Shown here: one piece after another, positions 54,447 through 63,964 of the stretch
How positions within the stretch are numbered: the stretch's first letter is position 1
How the letters are laid out: every line of letters begins with the position of its first letter
Source: Salipaludibacillus agaradhaerens
GTDB taxonomy: Bacteria; Bacillota; Bacilli; Bacillales; Salisediminibacteriaceae
NCBI RefSeq assembly: GCF_002019735.1
Contig: NZ_KV917378.1
Coordinates: 925,869-989,868 of the forward strand
Direction: 5' to 3'
Length of the DNA: 64,000 nucleotides
Position numbers and translations under genes: made by a program
Notes under the pieces: model-generated
Told to the model about the DNA's origin: nothing
Database searches by the model: none
Seen by the model: the letters and a program-made list of their open reading frames with translations, nothing else

Positions 54447-54474
54447 CTCAAAACCTTAAAAGGTCTGAGCTTCA
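54441..54474 (-). terminator. Terminator overlapping the end of zur
   Basis: AAGCTCAGACCTTTT pairs with AAGGTTTTGAGCTT, followed by TTTTA on the minus strand. The 5' arm is the last codons and stop of zur, and the T-run is the end of repeat copy G. Confidence 0.85.
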
Positions 54475-54878
54475 CATTTATCACAATAACCGTATATTTC
54501 AAATTTGTGTCCTACTACTTTGAAACCTTCAGTAGTCACAGATGAACTATCCATAGGACATTGATGGATATGCTTTGTTTTACCACATTCAAGACAAATT
54601 AAATGGTGATGATGGTGGTCAGTGGAGCAAGAAAAACGAAATTTCTTTTCCCCTGCCAGTTCTGTAGTTTCCAAAATGCCTAAATCAGAAAATAACGATA
54701 AATTTCGATAAATAGTATCAAAACTCAAACCACTATATTTATCTTTTAATGCTTCAAGAACATCTTTAGCCGCTAAATAACGGCTTTCATCAGAAAATAG
54801 TTGTAACATATCCATTCGTTTATCTGTATATTTAAAGCCTTCTTCTTTTAGCTTTTCTAGTGCTTTTTCCACATTCAT
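54456..54878 (-). CDS. zur: Zinc uptake regulator Zur (Fur family)
   Basis: 140 residues. HTH domain (about 1-80) with GLSFDTIYRNLSLFSDLGIL, then sensor residues in DHHHHHLICLECGKTKHIHQC (written in parts: HHHHH near 89-93, CLEC near 96-99) and the C-terminal YGYCDKC structural-zinc pair. Closest to Zur by the TIYRNL helix and the CxxC pairs. Last gene behind the zinc ABC transporter; ribosome site AGGAGGTG. Confidence 0.93.
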   Translation of the reverse strand: MNVEKALEKLKEEGFKYTDKRMDMLQLFSDESRYLAAKDVLEALKDKYSGLSFDTIYRNLSLFSDLGILETTELAGEKKFRFSCSTDHHHHHLICLECGKTKHIHQCPMDSSSVTTEGFKVVGHKFEIYGYCDKCEAQTF

Positions 54879-54918
54879 GTAAACACCTCCTGGAGCAATG
54901 TCATGTGATTTTGTGACA

Positions 54919-55770
54919 TCAATTAACCGATTTAAAACTAAGAAACGTAATGCTTCTTTTAATAATAACAGAAATGATTAAAATTATAACGCCTGTTACA
55001 ACAATCATTCCTCCGGTAGCAATGTTAAAATAAATGGACATGATAATGCCGCCAATGACAGATATCTCTCCTACTATAATACCAATAAACACAACTTGAC
55101 GAAAACTTTTTGCAAATTGAATACTAACTGCAACAGGTAATGTGACCATGGCGCCGACTAGCAGGATACCAATTACTTTCATTGACATGGAAATGACAAG
55201 TGCGATTAAGATAGAAAACAAAAAGTTCATTTTCTTCACTGAAATACCTGATGTAATTGCAAACTCTTGGTCAAAAGAGATGGATAATAATTCTTTGTAA
55301 AACAGCAAAACAATGCTTATCATGACAATACCAGTTACGACAATAAACAGTAAATCAGTCAAGGTTACGGTGACAATACTACCGAATAAATAATTAAACC
55401 ACTCAGTATTATTACTAGGTGAAATACTTATAAGGAGCGCACTCAACCCTATTCCAGCTGATAGAATAATCGGAATAGCCAACTCCTGAAAATGGCGATA
55501 AATTTGTCTGAGTTTTTCTACAAGAAGAGACCCAATTAACGAAAATAATACCCCTGTGTAAAGAGGGTTAATAAAATTTGTGGCTGGACTTTGCATCAGC
55601 ACTATTCCCACTGCGATACCTGTTAAAGTAATGTGTGAGAGCCCTTCGGAAATGATCGTCATTCGCCTCACTAGAAGAAAAGCACCAATAATCGGACAAA
55701 TAAAACCAACTATTAGTCCTGCAATAATTCCTCTCTCTAAAAACGTTAATTGGTGGAGTAAATCTAACAT
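54919..55770 (-). CDS. Zinc-type ABC transporter permease 2
   Basis: 283 residues, about eight helices, ABC-3 family (ZnuB/AdcB). ALLVRRM-like FLLVRRMTIISEGLSHITLTG near 32-52 and GILLVGAMVTLPVAVS near 199-214 are the family signatures. Paralogue of the gene just upstream. The two may form a heterodimeric channel. Confidence 0.88.
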   Translation of the reverse strand: MLDLLHQLTFLERGIIAGLIVGFICPIIGAFLLVRRMTIISEGLSHITLTGIAVGIVLMQSPATNFINPLYTGVLFSLIGSLLVEKLRQIYRHFQELAIPIILSAGIGLSALLISISPSNNTEWFNYLFGSIVTVTLTDLLFIVVTGIVMISIVLLFYKELLSISFDQEFAITSGISVKKMNFLFSILIALVISMSMKVIGILLVGAMVTLPVAVSIQFAKSFRQVVFIGIIVGEISVIGGIIMSIYFNIATGGMIVVTGVIILIISVIIKRSITFLSFKSVN

Positions 55771-55789
55771 AGATGGTCACCTGATTTCA

Positions 55790-56623
55790 TTAATTTACAT
55801 GCTTACGCGTTAAAACAATCACACTTGCTAAAATAAATACATTTATCATAACGATCGTTCCTCCGGGTGCCAAATCAAAGTGGAAAGCAGTAAACAAGCC
55901 TGTGATAATCGATAGCTCCCCAAAGATAACAGCATAAATAAACATTTGCTTAAAACCTTTGGCGCACCTCATTGCGGCTGCTACAGGTAATGTCATAAGG
56001 GCTGAAACGAGTAAAATACCAACTATTTGCATGGAAATACCAATAACAACAGCCACCATTACCATAAATAAGATATGTAGCATACGCTTCGGCAACCCCG
56101 AAATGGTAGCTTGCTCTTCATCAAAACTCAAAAAAAAGAATTCTTTATAAAATAAGATAAGACATGATGTTACAATAAAGGTAAGTATGAGTACAACATA
56201 GAAATCTTGTTGGGTTAACATGACGACACTACCAAATAGATAATTAAAAAGATCGTTGTTAAAACCATCTGCAAGAGAAATAAAGACAACCCCTGTACCG
56301 ATACCTGCTGAAAGAATAATGGGAATAGCTAACTCTTTGTAATAGTCGTAAGCAACTCTCAAACGTTCTATTAAAAGTGAACCAGTAATTGAAAAAGCCA
56401 TACCCATATATACAGGATTTACCCCAACAAACAGCGGTGTATGCTTACTTAATAATAAACTAAAAGCAATACCTGTGAGTGTAATATGAGATAAAGCATC
56501 TGCCATTAGCGATAAGCGACGAACCACAAGAAAAACCCCTAGAAATGGAACTAAAAAACCAATAATAATCCCGGTAAATAAAGCGTATCTTAAAAAATCA
56601 AATTGAAAGAATACGCTGATCAT
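55790..56623 (-). CDS. Zinc-type ABC transporter permease 1
   Basis: 277 residues, ABC-3 family. FLVVRRLSLMADALSHITLTG near 31-51 and GILLVSALMTLPVAAAM near 200-216. It overlaps the ATPase gene by 4 bases. Having two consecutive permeases resembles MntCD rather than single-permease ZnuB systems; the Zur box and zur neighbour argue for zinc. Confidence 0.9.
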   Translation of the reverse strand: MISVFFQFDFLRYALFTGIIIGFLVPFLGVFLVVRRLSLMADALSHITLTGIAFSLLLSKHTPLFVGVNPVYMGMAFSITGSLLIERLRVAYDYYKELAIPIILSAGIGTGVVFISLADGFNNDLFNYLFGSVVMLTQQDFYVVLILTFIVTSCLILFYKEFFFLSFDEEQATISGLPKRMLHILFMVMVAVVIGISMQIVGILLVSALMTLPVAAAMRCAKGFKQMFIYAVIFGELSIITGLFTAFHFDLAPGGTIVMINVFILASVIVLTRKHVN

Positions 56624-57435
56624 AACTCTTGACTCCTTACATCATCATGATCATGATCATGGTCATGGTGAGTATGGTCATGATTATGTTCTAATAAGTT
56701 CACCTCATGCCCGTACATTGCAGTTATCATCGCTTCTTTATTTTCTTCAAATACCTTTTTGTTTCCATGAAAATGAAGACATTTATTTAGGCATGCCACA
56801 TCTGTCACATACTCAGACATAGCTCCGATATCATGGGTAACAAGGATGAGCGTCATATGGCGTTTTTCATTCAACTCTTTCAACATCGTATAAAAGTTAG
56901 CGACTGAGTTAGCATCTACACCTACTGTCGGCTCATCTAAAATGAGCAGAGTCGGATCACTGACTAATGCCCTAGCAATGAAAACTCTCTGTTGCTGTCC
57001 ACCCGATAACTGTCCGATGTTTTCATTCATAAATTCTTCCATCCCGACTTGTCCAATAGCTTCACGTACTTTTTCTTTATGTTTTTTTGTCAAGAAGCGA
57101 AATAACCCGACTTTTCCAAAGAGTCCCATAGACACTACTTCAAATACAGTTGCTGGAAATCCACTGTTGAAGCTATTCGCTTTTTGTGATACAAATCCAA
57201 CGTTACTCCAGTCATTAAATTTCTTCACTGGCTGACCGTATAAATAAATACTACCTGTATCTGGCGTTAATAGACCTAACAGGCATTTGATCAATGTTGA
57301 TTTTCCCGAGCCATTTGGTCCAACTAAACCTAAAAAAGACCCTTGAGGAATACTTAAGTTAACCTCTTCTAAAACATTTTGGTGCCGATACGCAAAGGAC
57401 ACATTATTAATTTCAACTGCAAACGTATTTTTCAT
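56620..57435 (-). CDS. znuC: Zinc-type ABC transporter ATPase with His-rich tail
   Basis: 271 residues. Walker A GPNGSGKST (about 38-46), Q-loop VSQKANSF, signature LSGGQQQRV (about 143-151), Walker B LLILDEPTVGVD and switch His in LVTHD. The C-terminus carries HNHDHTHHDHDHDHDD, a metal-buffering tail typical of zinc systems. First gene of the cluster, behind a Zur box. No solute-binding protein gene is present in the operon. Confidence 0.9.
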   Translation of the reverse strand: MKNTFAVEINNVSFAYRHQNVLEEVNLSIPQGSFLGLVGPNGSGKSTLIKCLLGLLTPDTGSIYLYGQPVKKFNDWSNVGFVSQKANSFNSGFPATVFEVVSMGLFGKVGLFRFLTKKHKEKVREAIGQVGMEEFMNENIGQLSGGQQQRVFIARALVSDPTLLILDEPTVGVDANSVANFYTMLKELNEKRHMTLILVTHDIGAMSEYVTDVACLNKCLHFHGNKKVFEENKEAMITAMYGHEVNLLEHNHDHTHHDHDHDHDDVRSQEL

Positions 57436-57500
57436 TTAACTCCCTCTTTAATAAAAAAATTTTGCTATATCAACAGGAATTGCTACTGATCTAATTTCGT

Positions 57501-57515
57501 TCAGAATCATTACGA
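57501..57515 (-). promoter_or_regulatory. Zur box
   Basis: On the minus strand TCGTAATGATTCTGA, flanked by AAA: first half perfect to the 7-1-7 Zur consensus TCGTAATNATTACGA, second half 5 of 7. About 66 bases upstream of the ATPase start. Confidence 0.72.
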
Positions 57516-57681
57516 TTTATTTTCTCACCGTAGTATACATGACCTACGTATCTTTGTAAACTAACAACTTCTCTAAGAATTATACTAGGTTAACAAAGGA
57601 ATTCCATTATTATCCAACACTCGCTTAAGAATAGGAAGACCGATATAATAAATACTAACTCTTTCAGGAGGTGACAAGCTG

Positions 57682-59214
57682 ATGAAAGCACAAAAGGTCG
57701 CAATCATAGATATGGGCTCCAACTCTGTAAGATTTGTCATTTATGACATAAACAACTATGCATGCTATGAGGAAATATTGAATTTAAAAGTGGTAGCCCG
57801 ATTAAGCTCACATATTAATGACCATGGGGCTATGACACCTGAAGGTATAGAAGTGGTATTAAATACATTAAATAAGTTTGAAGTAGTTGCAAAAAAATAT
57901 AATATAACGTCAATACGTGGGGTAGCTACTGCAGCCATTCGAAATGCCACCAATAGTAAAGACATTATGTCAGCTATCCATAAGCACAGCAGCTTTTCAG
58001 TAGAAATTCTTTCTGAAGAAGAAGAAGCATATTATGGGTTCTTAGCTGTGACAAACTCAACCCATTTACCTAAAGGAATTACAATTGATATTGGGGGTGG
58101 TAGTACTGAGGTAACTTATTTTGAAGACCGTAAAGCCATTCATTTACACAGTTTTCCATTTGGAGCTCTCACTTTAAAAAAACAGTTTATAGAAACAGAC
58201 AGCCCGTCAGAAAGTGAATGGGTAACATTAAGGTCTTACCTTCAACAGCAGTTTTCTACGCTCCCATGGTTAAAAGATAAAAAAGCACCAGTTATCGGAA
58301 TAGGCGGCTCTGCTAGAAATCTCGGCCTCATTCATCAAAACATTGTGAATTATCCTTTATCAGGTCTTCACCAATACGAAATGACGTCTGAAGATGTTTT
58401 CTCGATTCAAGGTAAACTATCGTCTTTATCGTTAAAAGAGCGAGAAAAGGTGGATGGCTTATCAAAAGATAGAGCTGATATTATTTTGCCTGCTATAGCC
58501 GCTATCGAAGAACTAATTCTCTATACGGGGAGTACTAGCTTTATCGTCAGTAATAAAGGATTAAGAGATGGCCTTTTTTACGAGAAATTATTGGAAACCA
58601 TTGATGTTAGTCACTTTCCAAATGTAACGCACGAAAGCTTTTATCAGCTGGCTGTGACGTATCAATTGGATAGTACTTATCAAAAGAGATTGTCTGTCTT
58701 ATCCTCTTATCTTGCTACAGAACTAATAAATAATAAACTAATAACACTATCAGAAACCGATTTAACACATCTTCACTGGGCTTCGCATGTGTTTTACATC
58801 GGTAATACGATCCATCCTGAATCTAAAAGCCAGCATACATTTTATTTGTTGACTAATCAGTCAATCAATGGACTCACTCACATGGAGCGGCTAGCAATAG
58901 CATTTATGGCTTCATTTAGATCTCGTTCACAACTAAAACTTTATGCCAGGCCTTTCCGCCACTGGGTTACAAAAGAAGAATTAAAAAAGTATGAATTAAT
59001 GGGAGCTCTTCTAAAACTTTGCTATGGATTAAACATTTCTAAACGAGATGTTGTGAAAAGGATACAAATTGACTTTCATACAGAGACAATGATTGGACTC
59101 TCAATATACTATGATGGTGACCCTTATTTTGAAGAATTTCACGCTAGTAAATATAAAAAACATTTAGAAAGATGCTTAAAAAGGACGATATCAATCCAAT
59201 TCATTCAAAATTAA
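57682..59214 (+). CDS. ppx: Exopolyphosphatase (Ppx/GppA family)
   Basis: 510 residues. Sugar-kinase/Hsp70 fold motifs IIDMGSNSVRFVIYD (about 8-22), GVATAAIRNATNS (about 81-93), ITIDIGGGSTEVTYF (about 133-147) and GIGGSARNLG (about 210-219), then an HD-like helical C-domain. Removes terminal phosphates from polyphosphate. CAGGAGGTGAC upstream. It precedes ppk by 80 bases, so both directions of polyphosphate metabolism are coexpressed. Confidence 0.92.
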   Translation: MKAQKVAIIDMGSNSVRFVIYDINNYACYEEILNLKVVARLSSHINDHGAMTPEGIEVVLNTLNKFEVVAKKYNITSIRGVATAAIRNATNSKDIMSAIHKHSSFSVEILSEEEEAYYGFLAVTNSTHLPKGITIDIGGGSTEVTYFEDRKAIHLHSFPFGALTLKKQFIETDSPSESEWVTLRSYLQQQFSTLPWLKDKKAPVIGIGGSARNLGLIHQNIVNYPLSGLHQYEMTSEDVFSIQGKLSSLSLKEREKVDGLSKDRADIILPAIAAIEELILYTGSTSFIVSNKGLRDGLFYEKLLETIDVSHFPNVTHESFYQLAVTYQLDSTYQKRLSVLSSYLATELINNKLITLSETDLTHLHWASHVFYIGNTIHPESKSQHTFYLLTNQSINGLTHMERLAIAFMASFRSRSQLKLYARPFRHWVTKEELKKYELMGALLKLCYGLNISKRDVVKRIQIDFHTETMIGLSIYYDGDPYFEEFHASKYKKHLERCLKRTISIQFIQN

Positions 59215-59294
59215 TAAAAGCCATGTCCACTTTAGTCTAAGTAAGAACCCAGTTTACCACTAGGTTACTACACCAAGCTTGGAGGTTGAGAGAC

Positions 59295-61397
59295 ATGACT
59301 AAAATGATCAAGTCGGTGTTATTAGATGACCCTGCATACTATAACAATCGAGAATTAAGTTGGCTCAGCTTTAACGAACGGGTACTCCAAGAAGCAATGG
59401 ATAAAAATAACCCTTTGTTAGAGCGTCTAAAGTTTATGGCCATTTTCAGCTCAAATCTCGACGAGTTTTTTATGGTTCGAGTAGCAGGTTTGAAGGATCA
59501 GGTTAAAGCTGGTTTTAATAAACCTGAGAATAAGGCTGGCTTAACTCCAAAACAGCAATTAAACAAAATTGCGGAACGAAGTCATCATCTCGTTAAGGAA
59601 CAATATCATTTATATACCCAGATACTCCAACCGCTATTAGAAAAAGAGGGAATATATTTTCTCACCATGACTGACTTGAACGATACTCAATATGACATGC
59701 TAGCAAATCATTTCCACAACTATATTTTACCTGTTTTAACACCGATGGCTATCGACGCTTATCGCCCCTTCCCCATGTTACTAAATAAAAGTTTAAACTT
59801 GGCTATTTTGCTAGGAAATGAGTCGAACAATGACCAAGAACAAAAGCTTGCTATCGTTCAAGTACCATCAGTTCTGAAACGTACGATCATCTTACCAACA
59901 GACAGCCATTATTCCTCTTTTATTTTTCTTGAAGATGTTATTAGTCATTTTATAAATGACTTGTTTCAAGGTTATTCAGTGATGGCCGTCTCCCCTTTTA
60001 GAATTACCCGTAATGCCGACTTAACGATTCATGAAGAAGACGCTCGAGATTTGTTGGCTGAAATTGAAAAGGAATTGAAAAAAAGAAAATGGGGTAGTGC
60101 TGTCCGTTTAGAAATACAAGCAAATCAAATGGATGAGAACCTTCTGTCTTTTTTAATGGGGGTTCTAGAATTGAGTGAAGATGACGTTTATAGCGTAGAG
60201 GGGCCTCTAGATTTTTCGTTTTTCACAAGCTTCTACGAAAATATGGCGCAGGATTGGGAACACCTCGTAAATGACGCCTACATCCCACAGCCACCAGCTG
60301 ATTTAAGGCATAAAAACGATCTTTTTCAAGCTATACTTGAAAAAGACATCTTTCTCCATCATCCCTATGAGTCTTTTCAACCAGTTGTTGATTTGATCAC
60401 ACATGCCGCTAAAGATCCAGATGTACTTGCAATTAAACAAACATTATACAGGGTCAGTGGAGATTCCCCGATCATCCAAGCATTAACTGAAGCAGCCGAT
60501 GCTGGTAAACAAGTCACTGTTCTCGTAGAGCTTAAAGCGCGATTTGATGAGGAGAAAAATATTCAATGGGCGAAGCGATTAGAGAAGTCAGGGGTTCATG
60601 TCATCTATGGGATTACCGGCCTTAAAACTCATAGTAAAATAACCTTAATTATTAGACATGATAATGACACCATTCAACGATTTGTTCACCTCGGAACAGG
60701 CAATTATAATGACAGCACAGCAAAATTTTACACCGACATGGGGTTATTGACCTCTAGAGCAAGTATGGGAGAAGATGCAACAAATTTTTTTAATTACCTT
60801 AGTGGCTTTACGTGTAAGCCAAAATGGCATGATATTGTCATTTCTCCAGTAGACATGCGAGATAAATTTCTAACTCTAATTGAACAGGAAATAACTTACC
60901 ATTCACAACATGGCAACGGGCGGATAATTGCCAAGATGAACTCTCTCACAGATAAACCGATTATTGTTAAGTTATATGAAGCAAGTAAAGAGGGTGTCAA
61001 AATCGATTTGATTGTTAGAGGCATCTGCTGTTTAAAACCCGGCATTCCTCATGTGAGTGAGAATATAACAGTTCGAAGTATTGTTGATCGTTTCCTTGAA
61101 CATAGTAGGATCTTTTACTTTCACCATAATGGTGAAGAAGCTCTTTTTTTATCCTCGGCAGATTGGATGACACGAAATATGGATAAACGAATCGAGATTC
61201 TATTTCCAATTTACTCTATAGAAATAAAAGATCGTATAATAAATGTATTAACTCTAACCTTAAAAGACAATGTGAAAGCCCGACTGCAACATACAGATGG
61301 TACTTATCACTATCTACCTCGTCATGAAAATGAGCCACTGATTCAAAGTCAACGACTTTTTTATGAGGAAGCAGCCATGTTTTTTGAAGACGACTAG
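59295..61397 (+). CDS. ppk: Polyphosphate kinase (PPK1)
   Basis: 700 residues from ATG at 59295 (GGAGG 9 bases upstream; a TTG at 59286 is too close). NRELSWLSFNERVLQEA (about 16-32), KQTLYRVSGDSPI, then the catalytic HKD-like halves: THSKITLIIR (His about 448) and VHLGTGNYNDSTAKFYTD (about 462-479). C-terminal ADWMTRNMDKRIE. Makes polyphosphate from ATP. The stretch to 61812 lacks genes. Confidence 0.95.
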   Translation: MTKMIKSVLLDDPAYYNNRELSWLSFNERVLQEAMDKNNPLLERLKFMAIFSSNLDEFFMVRVAGLKDQVKAGFNKPENKAGLTPKQQLNKIAERSHHLVKEQYHLYTQILQPLLEKEGIYFLTMTDLNDTQYDMLANHFHNYILPVLTPMAIDAYRPFPMLLNKSLNLAILLGNESNNDQEQKLAIVQVPSVLKRTIILPTDSHYSSFIFLEDVISHFINDLFQGYSVMAVSPFRITRNADLTIHEEDARDLLAEIEKELKKRKWGSAVRLEIQANQMDENLLSFLMGVLELSEDDVYSVEGPLDFSFFTSFYENMAQDWEHLVNDAYIPQPPADLRHKNDLFQAILEKDIFLHHPYESFQPVVDLITHAAKDPDVLAIKQTLYRVSGDSPIIQALTEAADAGKQVTVLVELKARFDEEKNIQWAKRLEKSGVHVIYGITGLKTHSKITLIIRHDNDTIQRFVHLGTGNYNDSTAKFYTDMGLLTSRASMGEDATNFFNYLSGFTCKPKWHDIVISPVDMRDKFLTLIEQEITYHSQHGNGRIIAKMNSLTDKPIIVKLYEASKEGVKIDLIVRGICCLKPGIPHVSENITVRSIVDRFLEHSRIFYFHHNGEEALFLSSADWMTRNMDKRIEILFPIYSIEIKDRIINVLTLTLKDNVKARLQHTDGTYHYLPRHENEPLIQSQRLFYEEAAMFFEDD

Positions 61398-61539
61398 GCA
61401 GTCCAGTAATAGGTTAAGAGTAGCGTAAGCCCTTTTTAAATTATGCCACTTCCAGTATCAGATTAAATAAAAAGAAGGACCAATCTCATCTCTCTCTTAA
61501 TAAATGTTGTTTGGCTATTCCACCGGACAAAGCTAAAAA

Positions 61540-61570
61540 GCATGAGTTCGATACAACATCGAACTCATGC
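61540..61570. terminator. Perfect 13-bp stem between ppk and the Mn transporter
   Basis: GCATGAGTTCGAT pairs exactly with ATCGAACTCATGC over 5 bases. No T-run. It lies between convergent genes; the rest of 61398-61812 shows nothing clear. Confidence 0.6.
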
Positions 61571-61812
61571 CTAACTAACAGTCTCTTTGTACCCTCAATC
61601 ATGAAGAAAGGGTGGATGGGACGTTGTAATAAAACTGAGTAAACACTGTGGTTCAGTCATCCGTTTAGTGGTTCTTCGATTTTAAAGTGGTCCATTTTAA
61701 TGATTGATTTAGACCCACTTTCAGATTTCTACTGTTAATCACAAAAGTTAACTAAGTATTCATTAGCTCATTGAAACATGGACCAATCTACTCTCCTCTT
61801 CCACTCTTAATG

Positions 61813-62688
61813 TTAGGCAGCTTGTTGATCTTCTTCCTTAGGTTTACGCAAAAGCTTAAACACGAGTCCTTGCTTCGGGGAGAATAGAAAGGCTACCGCA
61901 AAAATACCTGAGGCTGTCACAACGATTGAGCCTCCTGATGACACATTGTATATAACGGATAAGTACAGGCCTACTATGCCAGAAACAACACCAATTAGCG
62001 CTGCTAATATCAACATGATAGAAAACCTTTCTGTTAACAAATAGGCAGTGGCTCCCGGTGTAATTAACATAGCAACAACAAGAATAATACCGACTGTTTG
62101 CAACGATGCCACTGTTACAAATGACAATAAAAGCATAAGTAAATAATGTATCCACTTTACAGGAAGTCCTGAAGCTTTCGCCATTGTTTCATCGAACGTA
62201 CTAAGCAAAAGAGGTCTGTAAAATATTACAACAGCTGCAATGACAAAAATCCCTATACCTAACGTTGAATAAAGGTTTGTGCGAGAAACAGCCAATACAT
62301 TACCAAATAAAATATGTTGAAGATCCACTCCAGAGCCATTTAAACTAGTTATCATAATAACCCCCACAGCAAACATAGCTGTGAACATAATCCCTATAGC
62401 TGAATCCTCTTTAATTCGACTATTTTGCGAAATAAAACCGATAGCAAGAGCCGTTAGAACCCCTGCAATAACAGCACCAATGAAAAAATTAACACCGAGC
62501 ATATATGCGAGAACTACACCGGGAAGAACAGCGTGGGAAATAGCGTCTCCCATTAAAGCCATTCCCCTCATAATGATAAAACAACCGATGACGCCACAAA
62601 TGATACCAACTAAAATTGACGTATATAAGGCGGTTTGTAAATACGGATAGTTTGCTAATTGGTAGAGAAAAGATTCTATGTTTTCCAT
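61813..62688 (-). CDS. mntC: Manganese-type ABC transporter permease
   Basis: 291 residues, ABC-3 family with eight to nine helices. FIIMRGMALMGDAISHAVLPG near 37-57, EDSAIGIMFTAMFAVG near 92-107 and GIILVVAMLITPGATAYLL near 200-218. Closest in pattern to Mn/Fe systems (SitC/PsaC/MntC). Its start overlaps the ATPase stop (TAATG). No second permease or binding protein follows. Confidence 0.88.
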   Translation of the reverse strand: MENIESFLYQLANYPYLQTALYTSILVGIICGVIGCFIIMRGMALMGDAISHAVLPGVVLAYMLGVNFFIGAVIAGVLTALAIGFISQNSRIKEDSAIGIMFTAMFAVGVIMITSLNGSGVDLQHILFGNVLAVSRTNLYSTLGIGIFVIAAVVIFYRPLLLSTFDETMAKASGLPVKWIHYLLMLLLSFVTVASLQTVGIILVVAMLITPGATAYLLTERFSIMLILAALIGVVSGIVGLYLSVIYNVSSGGSIVVTASGIFAVAFLFSPKQGLVFKLLRKPKEEDQQAA

Positions 62689-63446
62689 TAAGGACCCACC
62701 ACCATCATATTATTTCCATTATTTAAGACAGCTGCTTTGCCTTCATAGGCTTCCTGCAGCAAGTCCGGCGTATATACATTCGCAACTTCTCCCGACTGAA
62801 TTAGGCGCTTATTCAATAAAATAAGGTGATCAAAATACTTCTCCACCTTACTTAAGTCATGATGTATAACAAAGATTGTTTTACCAGCATCACGTAACTG
62901 GTGTAACAAATTTACAATTATTTCCTCTGACTTTACATCAATACCGACAAATGGTTCATCAAGAAAAAATAAATCAGCATCTTGAGCTAATGCACGAGCC
63001 AGAAAGACCCGTTGCTGCTGGCCACCGGATAGTTCTCCAATTTGCCTTTTAGCAAATTGGTCCATACCTAATTTAATAAGTGCTTCTTTCGCTTTAGCTT
63101 TATCTTTTCGACTTATTAGTTCATACCATGGTACATGCATATACCTTCCCATAAGTACCACATCTTCTACACGAACAGGAAAATCCCAATCGATCAACGT
63201 ACGTTGTGGTACATAAGCAATTTTTTTTCGCACGGCCGCGACTTTTTTACCAAAAAAAGTGACCGATCCTTTACTTTTTTCCAATCCAAGCATCGCTTTC
63301 ATTAATGTCGATTTTCCAGCCCCATTAGGTCCTATAACACCTATTATTTTGCCTGAACAAACATTAAAGGAGATATCCTCAATAGCAGTGTGACCATGGT
63401 AATGAACAGATAACTTGTTGACACTAATCTCTTGTTTGGAACCCAT
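62688..63446 (-). CDS. mntB: Manganese-type ABC transporter ATPase
   Basis: 252 residues. Walker A GPNGAGKST (about 38-46), VPQRTLIDWDFP (about 79-90) and DVVLMGRYMHV, a signature shared with MntB and related Mn ATPases, then LSGGQQQRVFLARAL (about 144-158), FFLDEPFVGID and switch VIHHD. AAAGGAGGG upstream. An MntR-type box lies about 190 bases before the start. Confidence 0.9.
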   Translation of the reverse strand: MGSKQEISVNKLSVHYHGHTAIEDISFNVCSGKIIGVIGPNGAGKSTLMKAMLGLEKSKGSVTFFGKKVAAVRKKIAYVPQRTLIDWDFPVRVEDVVLMGRYMHVPWYELISRKDKAKAKEALIKLGMDQFAKRQIGELSGGQQQRVFLARALAQDADLFFLDEPFVGIDVKSEEIIVNLLHQLRDAGKTIFVIHHDLSKVEKYFDHLILLNKRLIQSGEVANVYTPDLLQEAYEGKAAVLNNGNNMMVVGP

Positions 63447-63633
63447 AATAATCCCTCCTTTTTCACACTAATTACGCTGAAACATATAAGGTTAAACCAA
63501 TATAAAGTCAGACCCTTGTCCGGTAGAAAACTCATAACTTTATATGGTTAAAAACAGATAAAGGGTGTTGCTACTATATGCACCTATTTCGTATACGTGC
63601 AATCGTCGTAAAAGTTGTGTATAAGTCAAAAAC

Positions 63634-63647
63634 TTTCCCTAGGGAAA
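63634..63647 (-). promoter_or_regulatory. MntR-type operator
   Basis: TTTCCCTAGGGAAA, a perfect 14-base palindrome within AACTTTCCCTAGGGAAACTT, fits the MntR consensus core TTTGCCTNARGNAAAC. On the minus strand TTGACT follows at about 63623-63628, so the box would lie just upstream of a -35. The leader to 63446 has no ORF. Confidence 0.65.
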
Positions 63648-63872
63648 CTTTTAAGATAGATTTATTATAAACCACTTATTTCTAACATGCAATGACTAAA
63701 GTTCATGTCATGAATGATTAGTCATCTTTGAATTGGCTTTTCCTTTTTCTTTTATACCCCCTCTCACTATTTAATGACACCTACTATTTCAGTGTAAAAG
63801 TATAAGAAAATTTAGAAAGAAGAGATCGGGGATTGAAAATTCAATAAAAAGTGAATACGAGAGAAAAATTAT

Positions 63873-63964
63873 AAAACAAACTTCAATTAGTGGAGGTTTT
63901 CATACTTCTCCCACTGATTGGTAGTTGAGGAGGATGTTTTACGGACGGTTATCTGCGATAAATT
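63873..63964 (+). repeat. Dispersed hairpin repeat, copy H (short form)
   Basis: AAAACAAACTTCAATTAGTGG, CCCACTGATTGGTAGTTGAG, then directly GTTTTACGGACGGTTATCTG and CGATAAA; the middle is deleted. 63660-63872 shows nothing else. Confidence 0.7.
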
